From contig NC_081415.1 in NCBI RefSeq assembly GCF_030272615.1, positions 597,809,335 to 597,873,334 on the forward strand: a DNA stretch of 64,000 nucleotides. Reading direction: 5' to 3'. The notes below the pieces were generated by a model. The model was given only the letters and a program-made list of their open reading frames with translations, did not search any database and was not told the origin of the DNA. The position numbers and the translations under genes are program-made. This document shows positions 22,890-31,999 of the stretch, piece after piece (position 1 is the first letter of the stretch; each line of letters starts with the position of its first letter). The stretch comes from Cryptomeria japonica (lineage: Eukaryota > Streptophyta > Pinopsida > Cupressales > Cupressaceae).

Positions 22890-24745
22890 ATGCAGAGTCG
22901 ACAGTATCCATTGATCACGCGGGAGAATCGACCTGACTGTTTCATGCTACGACATAGACTCAGGAGCACAGAGAGAAACACATTAGCAGGACTGGGGATA
23001 TATTACATCACATACAGGCCTGAGATTAGGGCAAACACAGGATTGCTTATCACATTGGCAGAGCGATGGCATTCGGAGACTTCCTCATTCCATTTGGCGA
23101 CTGGCGAGGTGACAGTGACTCTAGAGGATGTATGGCGCATCCTCCGCATTTCGATACATAGGGAGATGATAGAGTATGACCTAGTGATAGGTAGAGATGC
23201 ATTGTGCAGGCTATTTGAGTGCGACACAGATGATCTGGACATTGTCAAGAGGGAGATCGGCTGGGAGAGCATGGCTTCCGAGTATGACCGATGATATGTG
23301 GTGATAGAAGTTGTGATAGCATGTCTACTAGCAGGTGACAGACGAGGACATGGATTCCCTATTGGATGGGGAAGAGTGCTAGAGCGGATGGCGATAGAGG
23401 GGACAGTGTATGCATGGGGACCATGTGTACTGGCGATGTTGTATTTCCAGCTGCATCAGATAGCATATCAGGGAGTGCAGACTCTGAGCTGTGGAGTCAC
23501 ATTGCTTCAGGTATGGGCATTCGAGCATATTGCCATATGTCGACCGATTACAGATAGACAGGTTGTACCACACCGACCATATGTATATTGCTATGGTGGA
23601 GCACTGAGACAGGGTCCGTTTGGATATATATTGTACTGGCGACATGAGTTGGACAGACTGAGAGAGTTCATATGGAGGCCATATCGAGATTGCCCCGGAT
23701 GGTCAGATGATCATGATGAGCTACCATACTGCAGACAGGAGAGGTACCTGATTGGGCGACCAGTGAATCGCCAGAGAGTGATTGAGTTGTACCTACTAGA
23801 GAGGGTCAGACAACAGTTTGGAGAGATGCAGGATGTACCTAGGAGGATGGCATGCTTTGCCCGATCTCACAGAGAGACGAGTCAGTGGGGGAGTATGACT
23901 CAGCCACACATAGCATATGCCGACTTTGCACAGTTACAACAGAGACAGTGGGAGTGGTGGTCAGATGTGGTAGATGCTGGGATGACAGAGGAGTATGAGC
24001 GATGGTTTGCACAGCGATGGCCAGTGCCTTTGACTGATCCTGATATTCCAGTACCGAGGAGATAGGAGGACTTCCCACTCACAGGAGAGGAGGGAGAGGA
24101 TGAGGATGAGGAGGATGCCGAGGGTGATGATGATGATAGAGATGAGGATGAGGGAGATGGGGATGATGATGATGAGCCAGACTCAGCTGATCAGGAGACA
24201 TTGCAGGATATTCCCATAGAGCCGGAGACAGTTAGGACAGAGGAGATGGATATGTGTAGGGCTACCATAGCAAGTCAGTAGGACTATATTGCGACATTGG
24301 AGAGAGAGCATGAGTAATTCAGAATGGAGATAGCCAGACTCATAGAGGCTCGAGATACAGCCATAGCTCAAGCACAACAAGAGGGACAGAGAGTCACTGA
24401 GTTCATTGGGTCGATTAGGGATGCCAATGCATGGGAGATGGCACAGATGCTGGTAGAGACCAGAGAGGAGAGACTGTATTGGAGGACACTATATGAAAGT
24501 GCAGTTCCACCAGAGCGGGGAGCACCTTCATATCGAGCATGATCAAGGACAGAGAGCAGGTCACGCTCTCGGAGGTCATTGAGTAGCATGGGGGTGAGTG
24601 GACCTGTGAGACCACCACAGCTAGGACCAGGAGGGACATCATCTGCGAGACATGGCAGGGATGAGGAGGACAGAGGGAGCACCCAGTGACAGAGGCACGT
24701 ACTCCTTATGACAGACAGTGGACATTATGTAGCTTGAAATTATGT
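22890..24745 (+). pseudogene. Plant mobile domain (PMD) gene, antisense inside B
   Basis: The ATG at 22890 opens a frame with clear plant mobile domain features: LAGLGIYYITYRPEIRANTG, LITLAERWHSETSSFHLATG, EVTVTLEDVWRILRISI, then VTLLQVWAFEHI. Host PMD proteins (MAIN and MAIL1 types) act in nuclear gene silencing and development, and PMD genes also occur as extra ORFs in transposons. One TGA at 23292 splits the domain. TAG at 24063 ends it, and an acidic, Glu/Asp-rich tail continues in the same frame to about 24540 with further stops at about 24279 and 24315. All four fit C-to-T changes. The gene runs against the element's own transcription. A second copy of the tail, in inverted orientation, lies at 29787-30370. 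Confidence 0.85.
24164..24745 (+). repeat. Left arm of the 0.58 kb inverted duplication in B
   Basis: This arm, the PMD tail, matches the reverse complement of 29787-30370 at roughly 93% by eye. It ends sharply after GCTTGAAATTATGT. The intervening sequence is about 5 kb, so a read-through transcript could fold back on itself. Confidence 0.88.
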
Positions 24746-25789
24746 AGTCAGCCTGTGGGCCATACTTAGGACAGACAGTCCAATTTTGCACTCCGATATT
24801 ATTATGATATGTGATATGAAATGCATCGATATGATGGGATGCAATGTGTTATGATTTATGGCTATTTTCCATGTATGGATGACTTATGCATTGTGTATGA
24901 ACATGTATGGATGACATATGCATTGTTTATGTACCATTGTGGAACATATGTGGATGCATTTTTATTTTTATTTTATGTTTTTGATGCGTTTATAGTATGA
25001 AATGGATAAAATGCTTGATATGATGCTTGATATAATGCAGATGTACTAATCAAATGGATGCAGGATACAACATGTATGTTTGGATATCGGAGCACTAGAC
25101 CGAACTGACTATCCAACCGGACGGAAGAAGTGTTAGTAAGAAGAAATTAATGAGACAAAGGACAGTTGAAGAAAAACTTGCTTTCAGTAATGCACTTTGT
25201 AGGTGAGAACCTTTATTTTTATGTAGCAAAATGGATACGTAGCATCATGGCATTGAAGGCCAGAGCTGAAATGCAACCCTTTTTGCAAAAGACAGACACA
25301 TCACAGACAAACAACAAGCACAACCAAAAAGAAAAGGACCATGAACCATCTCAGTCACTCTAAATCACTCAGTGACATCATCGAGCAACATAGGAACATG
25401 ATTGAAGATAAATCAATAAAAAGATAAGATGCACAAATTCCAACAAATCAAACAAACACCTTGATCTTCATTGTCAAAAGTTGAAAGTGCTGATAGGACG
25501 ATCATGCTATCTGATTTCAGGACATGCGGTATCCCATCTAAGACAAGACATAGTCTGGTTTCGAGTATACCACACCCTGTATAAGACCCATGATAGTGAA
25601 GACAAGGACAAATGATTTGAGGTTGATTGATATGACAATTTTGATCAATTTGAATGTTTGGTTTGAATGAAAAAGTTCATCTGTTAATGCATGATTTCAT
25701 TAAAGCACACCATTGGATTGCGTGTCGTTGGATGTATTCTTAGTGAGCTGTCTATGCACAGAGGGGTTATTTATTGACAAAATGCTTGT

Positions 25790-26075
25790 TTTTGGATTTT
25801 AATGTTTTTGAAATGTTTTTACAAATTTTTTTTTTGTTTTCATTTTTTCAGGACTTTATATGACTTTTTTGGATTACTTCAGGACGTTTTTCAATTTTTT
25901 AGGATTTTTTCAGGACATTTTTCAATTTTTAAGATTTTTTTTTTCAGGACATTTTTTTTTTTTATGAGATTTTTTCAGGACATTTTTCAATTTTTATGAG
26001 ATTTTTTCAGGACATTATTTGATTTTTTTGGATTTTTTTTCAGGACATTATGTGAGTTTTAGGGATTTTTTATAA
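25790..26075 (-). repeat. Simple tandem repeat tract in B
   Basis: On the + strand, units of TTTTTCAGGACATTTTTCAA alternate with T-runs for about nine copies, unit 28-36 bp. The - strand reads AAAAATGTCCTGAAAAA, which resembles the ACATTCAAAAATGTCTC repeat of A at the matching position. Confidence 0.75.
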
Positions 26076-26726
26076 TTTTGCCTCCAGTGTCTAGCAAGGC
26101 AAGGAATATGACAGGTGAATAAATAGGCTTGCTGAAATGTTGGTGGATAGAGGGAAGACAAAGGCCTTTTTATTATGGAGACAATACAGATGCAATTTTC
26201 AAGGGCTATTGCGTGATGGGACAAGAGACTGGATATGACAATGTAAAGCAGTGAAATGGCAGGAGGGAAATGTCAAGAGGTTTTTTGAAAAATATGTTTT
26301 GCATTTCATGTCCTTATGTCAGATCAAGATCAAGGGACAAAAAGAGTGTATGGATAGCGATAAGATATGGATAGGATAAGTAGGACTAAGAATGGATAAG
26401 GGACATGGACTGAAGGTCGGGATTTGGCCAAGGGATAGTGGCAGAAAGTTGCAATAAGGTAGGGAATATGGATGAAAGGTTATAATAAGCAAATGGATAA
26501 ATGACCAAAAGCTATGATGGACTAAAAGCTGCAAACAAGATGCATGATTCTCATGAAGATCATCAGCCTTGTCAAGATCAAAGGTGGAAAAAGGAAATGG
26601 ACATGAGGGACAATAGGATAATGAAGGATAATGACAGGGGTATGATAGGATAATGAAGGGCAATAGGATATGGAGGAAACCTGCCCCCAAGTGTGGTGTG
26701 CAAGAAGTTCATAAATTACGCATGAC

Positions 26727-26780
26727 GCCTGTTTGCCAGGTTTTCATCATGGTACTTGCCCAAAGCGCCTGTTTGCCAGG
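26727..26780 (-). ncRNA. Two copies of the conserved 3' hairpin in B
   Basis: On the - strand CCTGGCAAACAGGC occurs twice, at 26767-26780 and 26727-26740. Between them is GGGCAAGTACCATGATGAAAA, the counterpart of the GGGTAAGTGCGATGGCGAAA that precedes the hairpin in A. A CTTGGGGGCAG box follows at about 26683-26693. Confidence 0.55.
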
Positions 26781-27042
26781 TTTTCACCAGTGGACGAATT
26801 ATTTTTCTTTCTTTCTTTTTTCTTCTTTTTTTCTTTTTTCACTTTTTTTTGTTCTCTTTTTGACTTTTTCAATAGAAGACGGACACATGATAGGGGATGG
26901 AAGAAGGACTCAAGTGTCTTTTTGTTTGGATAGTAGCTTTGAAAAAAAATGGACCATGACCTTTAAAAGTATGCTCAAAGACGTTGGTAGGATAAGGACA
27001 TGGAAAATAATATAAAACTAAGGCAAGGATTTATGCAAAGGA

Positions 27043-28029
27043 TTAGACCAAAGGGATGGAAGGATGGAAAATATGAATTGGATAATGGATAGGGTATTGG
27101 AAGAATTGGGCTTCAGTGGATGGAAATGAAGGCAAGATCGACATTGGCACACACCTTGAGGGGTGATGAACTGATGGAGGAAAGACATATTTTAGATATT
27201 GAGATTTGGATGGAGGAATAGCTTGGGATTTTGGGACATAAGGGCCTAAAATGGATGAAGAAGGTGATGGAGGAACAAATTTGAGAGGGTTGGATGGAGA
27301 AATAGAAATTTTGGATGCCAAGTTGGAATTTTCTTTTTGTGCTTCAAGAAGCTGCTTAGGGATCCACATGGTTTTTGATTTTTCATGCTTTTGTGGTTCC
27401 TTGGAGTGCATTGCTTGCACAAGGGATTTAGGAACCCATATATATTTTGACTTTGCTTTATTTTTCTCAGTGGGCCTTTGTGACCTTTTGGATATTTGTT
27501 TTTCTTCATAGATCATATTGTTCTTTGTTTTGACATGTCGATTATATTGGACATGTTGATCCTTGAATACATGTGGATTTTTAGACTTGTGACTTTTATA
27601 CTTGGCATTCAAATTGCTTGGAAGGGGAAAGGAATGCATGGATGGATATGAATGAAATGGAGTTCTTTTGGATGGATGGAATTTACTCAAGGATGTGTGC
27701 CTTTGCTGATGTTGCATAGGAGATGGAGGGATATAGGGACCTAGAATGGATGGAAGCGATGATGGGGAAGGTGGACATTTGGATTTTGACTTTGAAGGGA
27801 TACCAGTGCCTTGAGTGTGAGCTCTGTAGCCATGACCATTAGTATATTCTTTGATATGGAGGGGTTCTTGCTCATGAAGGTCTACTCCTTTGCCTTTATG
27901 AATATCTTGACTTGTAGGATACTCTTTTCTTTGGGAAGAAGACGCGAGTCCATTATGAGGTGAATATGATATGAGAGAAATAATGAGATCTTGAAATGGA
28001 TCGGATTGGACCAAAGTGGAAGAACCCAT
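27043..28029 (-). CDS. Element B ORF2: low-complexity protein with a G-patch-like remnant
   Basis: This frame of 328 codons is open and starts at an ATG that shares its A with the last base of the ORF1 stop (TAATG). Near the N-terminus it shows HKGKGVDLHEQEPLHIK then YTNGHGYRA, the spacing of a G-patch. The element C version is closer to consensus (MNYQGKGLGLHEQGILEPL). The rest is rich in Ser, Pro and Lys and repeats the phrase ILGPY(I/V)P. It has no RT, protease or zinc-knuckle motif. A role in RNA binding is possible from the G-patch alone. I do not recognise the protein otherwise, and being open does not prove it is expressed. Confidence 0.55.
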   Translation of the reverse strand: MGSSTLVQSDPFQDLIISLISYSPHNGLASSSQRKEYPTSQDIHKGKGVDLHEQEPLHIKEYTNGHGYRAHTQGTGIPSKSKSKCPPSPSSLPSILGPYIPPSPMQHQQRHTSLSKFHPSKRTPFHSYPSMHSFPLPSNLNAKYKSHKSKNPHVFKDQHVQYNRHVKTKNNMIYEEKQISKRSQRPTEKNKAKSKYIWVPKSLVQAMHSKEPQKHEKSKTMWIPKQLLEAQKENSNLASKISISPSNPLKFVPPSPSSSILGPYVPKSQAIPPSKSQYLKYVFPPSVHHPSRCVPMSILPSFPSTEAQFFQYPIHYPIHIFHPSIPLV

Positions 28030-29771
28030 TATGCAGTCGAGGGTTCATGAACATCTTGCACTGACACGTTAGAATCATGAAGGGGATCAAGATCATGAGG
28101 GGGACTAGGATTGTGTTGTGGACATGGTTCAATGATAGGCTCTTCAAGAGATGGAATGGGAGAAATAATGGGATCATCAAAAGAAATGCGATCTTGGGGT
28201 GTATATGGAGCATTAAGACAAGGAGATGGAGAAACAAGTGGATCTTGTGGAGGATCTGAATGAATAATTTGATCTTGACAAGGAGGAAGATCATTGGAAT
28301 CCTCTTTAAAGGTGCTTTTCTCTTGACTTTTAATGGGATCATCATAAAGGATGGAAGGGATATCTTGATCTTTCTTAGGAAGTGGAATGTCAATGGGATT
28401 TGAAAGGACATTGTGTTCATGAAAGGGAAGGGAATCATTTGGGATTTGATGGACTAGGATATCTTGATCTTGCTGAGGGAATGGAGTGTCAATGGTACTT
28501 TGGATAGGATGGACAAGAATAGGGGAATCATCATGAGTTTCTGGGAAGATGAGATCCTGGTCAACAATTAGATGGGATGATAAGGTTTTGGGATCTTGAT
28601 CTTGATCTATTTCAAGACACGTTTCTTCATGCTCTAAATTATCCTCTTGACATGGGGTTGGACTTTGGATATGCATGGGGGATTCTGACAAGGAATCAAT
28701 GATTTGGCACGAAGGGGATGCACTTTGAATATTTGTGATGGATTCTGGCAAGGAATCAATGCTTGAACATGAGGAAGAGGGACTTTGAATGGGGTCCTCT
28801 AAAACAGGTAATGGCAATAAAGTGCATGGTGGCATTGGGTCTTGTATTTCTGAAATGTGACAAGGATGTGCATCATGAACTGGATTATCTTGGCAATCAA
28901 TTATGGATAGCCCTTGGATAATTGCATCCTTAGGTGTATTGTTTAATGAGGACAATATGGAAGGTTCTTGTGAAACTTCTAAAGGTGTAGGGATAGATGC
29001 CACTGGAGAGTCAATTTGTTTGTGGGGGGATGAGGCATTTCTAGACATAAATGTATTATCTTGATCTTCCTCAATAAACTCACTTGGTAGTTTCCTTAAG
29101 AGCCTTGCAATAAAACCACCTTTCTTTCGAGGTTTTGACATAGTTGTATCTGGAATTTGAACTTGTTTTTGGTTTGATGTCATGTTTTGATATTGAACTA
29201 GATGTTGATCATTTTGGTTTGACATGTTCAAAATTCGGCTTGGTGCATGTTGCAACCTTTGTTTTTGAATGTCTAGTGGCAGTTGTTGACATTGATATGT
29301 TGGTTGAACTTGAACTTGTTGATATTCCACCATTGGTTGGACTGGACATTGTATAATTGGTTGGACATATTGTTGAAATTGGACCATTGATTGTGTTGGT
29401 TGTATATGTTGAACAATTGGTCGAACCATTGGTTGTATTGGTTGAAAATCCGATTGATAGTAAACACCTTGTTCTTGTTGTGGAGGCACATAATGTTGTT
29501 GTCTCTTTTCTTGAAATTGTTTCATCATCTCTATTTGGGAGAGGAGAGCTGGTATGTCTGATCGCTCAAGAAGAGATCTTACATCAATTGGCTCAATATT
29601 TGGATTTCGACCTGGAAGTTTTCGAAACATTTTGGACATTTGTGATCTATTCTTCACAATGTTTTTCACTCTTTGTTCCAACATCTCATTTTCTTGAGCT
29701 AGTTTCTCCTCTAGTTTTTGTATTTGGACATTTACATCATCATGATAAGTTTGATCCAAGTTCTGAGACAT
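28029..29771 (-). CDS. Element B ORF1: coiled-coil, Gln/Pro/Ser-rich protein of unknown family
   Basis: The longest open frame in B. The frame is open from 29846 at a GTG, but the first ATG is 29771 (MSQNLDQTYHDDVNVQIQKL). That ATG lies just inside the end of the inverted duplication at 29787, so I choose it; this gives about 580 residues. A predicted coiled coil (LEEKLAQENEMLEQRVKNIV) is followed by a basic LPGRNPNIEPIDVRSLLERS block, a Gln-rich region with repeats of QPMV and QPI, a basic KPRKKGGFIARLLRKLPSEF patch, and a long Asp/Pro/Ser-rich tail with repeated DPI units. It occupies the place of gag, and a structural role is conceivable, but no capsid or zinc-knuckle motif is visible. No internal stop is present, unlike the PMD gene nearby. 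Confidence 0.55.
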   Translation of the reverse strand: MSQNLDQTYHDDVNVQIQKLEEKLAQENEMLEQRVKNIVKNRSQMSKMFRKLPGRNPNIEPIDVRSLLERSDIPALLSQIEMMKQFQEKRQQHYVPPQQEQGVYYQSDFQPIQPMVRPIVQHIQPTQSMVQFQQYVQPIIQCPVQPMVEYQQVQVQPTYQCQQLPLDIQKQRLQHAPSRILNMSNQNDQHLVQYQNMTSNQKQVQIPDTTMSKPRKKGGFIARLLRKLPSEFIEEDQDNTFMSRNASSPHKQIDSPVASIPTPLEVSQEPSILSSLNNTPKDAIIQGLSIIDCQDNPVHDAHPCHISEIQDPMPPCTLLPLPVLEDPIQSPSSSCSSIDSLPESITNIQSASPSCQIIDSLSESPMHIQSPTPCQEDNLEHEETCLEIDQDQDPKTLSSHLIVDQDLIFPETHDDSPILVHPIQSTIDTPFPQQDQDILVHQIPNDSLPFHEHNVLSNPIDIPLPKKDQDIPSILYDDPIKSQEKSTFKEDSNDLPPCQDQIIHSDPPQDPLVSPSPCLNAPYTPQDRISFDDPIISPIPSLEEPIIEPCPQHNPSPPHDLDPLHDSNVSVQDVHEPSTA

Positions 29772-29786
29772 GTAGAGATTTGATTG

Positions 29787-30370
29787 ACATAATTTCAAGC
29801 TACATAATGTCCACTGTCTGTCATAAGGAGTACGTGCCTCTGTCACTGGGTGCTCCCTCTATCCTCCTCATCCCTGCCATGTCTCGCAGATGATGTCCCT
29901 CCTGGTCCTGGCTGTGGTGGTCTCACAGGTCCACTCACCCCCATGCTGCTCAATGACCTCCGAGAGCATGACCTGCTCTCTGTCCTCGATCATGCCCAAT
30001 ATGAAGGTGCTCTCTGCTTTGGTGGAACTCCACTTTCATATAGTGTCCTCCAATACAGTCTCTCCTCTCCGGTCTCTACCAGCATCTGTGCCATCTCCCA
30101 TGCACTGGCATCCCTAATCGACCCAATGAACTCAGTGACTCTCTGTCCCTCTCGCTGTGCTTGAGCTATGGTTGTATCTCGAGCCTTTGTGAGTCTGGCT
30201 ATCTCCGCTCTGAGCTGCTCATGCTCTCTCTCCAATGTCGCAATATAGTCCTGCTAACTCGCTATGGTAGCCCTGCACATATCCATCTCCTCTGTCCTAG
30301 CTGTCTCCGGCTCTATGGGAATATCCTGCAATGTCTTCTGATCAGCTGAGTCTGGCTCATCATCATCCTC
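29787..30370 (-). repeat. Right arm of the inverted duplication in B (PMD tail fragment in sense)
   Basis: On the - strand this encodes the PMD tail (LRAEIARLTKARDTTIAQAQ, VTEFIGSIRDASAWEMAQML) with no PMD domain before it. It fills the leader between the PBS (30439) and ORF1. Where the left arm has TAG and TAA (about 24279 and 24315), this arm has CAG and CAG, which shows those stops arose by C-to-T. This arm has its own TAG one codon away. Confidence 0.87.
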
Positions 30371-30419
30371 CCCACCATCATCCCCATGGATCGAGGCTAT
30401 ACAATGTAATAATGATAGA

Positions 30420-30439
30420 GTTTCATGTCGGGTTCACCA
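30420..30439 (-). promoter_or_regulatory. Primer binding site of element B
   Basis: On the - strand it reads TGGTGAACCCGACATGAAAC, five bases from the LTR end. It is the tRNA-Trp-type site of A with two changes near the 3' end. Confidence 0.75.
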
Positions 30440-30444
30440 ATTAA

Positions 30445-31999
30445 TGTACGTTAGGAAATAGGAATCATCACAAACAAGATATTGAAACACTAGACATTAG
30501 CTCAATCACAACAACACAAAATGTAATGATCTAATCCTAAACAACACTCAATAGAGACATGAGATAAAAGCATTCAAAAACAAAATATTATGCAAACCAT
30601 AGACATGACTTGAACGCTCCTTCATGCGGCTCCATTGTTCTTCTTTCTTCTCCAAATAGTTTTGTTGTAGATCTCACCTTCAAGTGCATAAACCTAATTG
30701 AGAAATCAAGATTGACATTGACTCAAGAATACTAGAAGTGTGATTTGACAAAGTGATTATATGATTAAGGATTAGCTTTGATTGATGAAGATCATCCAAT
30801 TTATAGAAAAATTGGAGAAAAGATCAAATTTAGCATGAAATGGATATTAGAAGCAATTGATTTCAAAATAGGAAAAATTGAGTGAAAAGAAGAAGGTTAT
30901 GACACCTTCTATGTCATAAATTATGACATATTGCCAATGCAAAACTTAGATGACTAGAACCCTATGACATCTTGCTATGCCAAGAGTATGACACATGAAG
31001 CATAAAAATAGGGAGCACTAAAGACAAGTTAATTAGGTGGAAATTGCAATTAGGAAATTAGAAAATAGGTGGAAATTAGGAATTAGGAAATAATGAAATT
31101 AGGAATTAAGAATTTGATGGAAATTAGAAATTAGTGAATTAATCAATAATTTTTCATTTATTAATTAATTCACTCACAAAGAGGAACAATTAGCCAATTA
31201 AATGAATATTTAATTGTAATGAGAAGACTTAGGATAAATAAATAAATTATTTAATCCTAAAGGAAGAAAATGATAAGCAAGGTTAAATGACTAAATCATG
31301 AAACCCTAGAAGGCGAATTAGGTCTTGAAAGATAATTGACTCGATTTGATTTGATTTTTGGATTGATAAATGACCAATGTGATAAATGATTTGATTGATA
31401 AAATGCACCAATTGACAAGGAACAATGACAAATTGATCCAAATTGACATATTTAAGACAGACAATGATCGATAGCAAAATTGATCGCAAAATGACAAAAT
31501 CGACAAGAGGACAAGAATCGATGACATAATAGATTGCAAGACGAAAAGATTGAAAATGACCACGATCAATGACAAATTGATTGCAAAATGACAAGATCGA
31601 ACAATGACAATGATCGATGACAAATTGATCACGTGATGACAAGATTGAAAAGAGGACAAAACCCTAATTAGGATTGACGATGTCCAAAATGATAAGATTG
31701 ATGAGAGGACAAAACCCTAATTAGGATTGACGATGTCCAAAATGATGACAAATAAGCACGCTCATTGCTTCAACAAGATAAAATTGATCAAAATCATGAC
31801 TAGATAGTGTTGTCGACAAGACCAAATTCGAATGCGAGATGAATGAAGAACGTAGAAGAATGACTCGATGCTCGCAAATGATAAAAATCAAGTGCATGAC
31901 ATAGGAGAAATGTTAATGCGATGCAAAAACCTAAAATGAGGCAATGCGCAAATGTTAAAGTATGACTTTGCAAGCGTTGACCATTTTTGGGTGTCTACA
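30445..31999 (-). repeat. 5' LTR of element B (1,555 bp)
   Basis: It matches the 3' LTR at 20534-22072. It carries an extra 16 bp (near 31371-31386, a GATAAATGACCAATGT duplication). Differences are mostly transitions. Confidence 0.93.

Larger units (their letters stand above)
24746..27042 (-). other. 3' non-coding region of B between ORF2 and the PMD gene
   Basis: No gene is supported here. It contains the T-rich simple repeat at 25790-26075 and the conserved hairpins at 26727-26780. Around 24780-24960 are short ATG-rich repeats (GTATGGATGACTTATGCATT type). The stretch 26080-26650 holds only short unconvincing frames. Confidence 0.65.
20534..31999 (-). mobile_element. Element B: non-autonomous Tat-like LTR element carrying an antisense PMD gene
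   Basis: Two LTRs (20534-22072 and 30445-31999) flank 8.4 kb with PBS, polypurine tract and two ORFs on the - strand but no RT, RNase H or integrase. Both outer flanks carry ACTAC (20529-20533 and 32000-32004), an exact 5-bp target duplication. Joining the flanks restores a reading frame of relative C. PBS, polypurine tract and 3' blocks match element A, so B could be moved by an A-like polymerase. In the sense order, B has LTR, PBS, a piece of PMD tail, ORF1, ORF2, the 3' region, a PMD gene in antisense, polypurine tract and LTR. The LTRs differ by roughly 25 substitutions plus a 16-bp duplication, by eye. Confidence 0.9.

Noticed and set aside
22459-22911. 150-codon open frame on the - strand beside the PMD gene
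   Set aside because: No domain, biased composition, and overlap with the PMD start; no evidence it is real.
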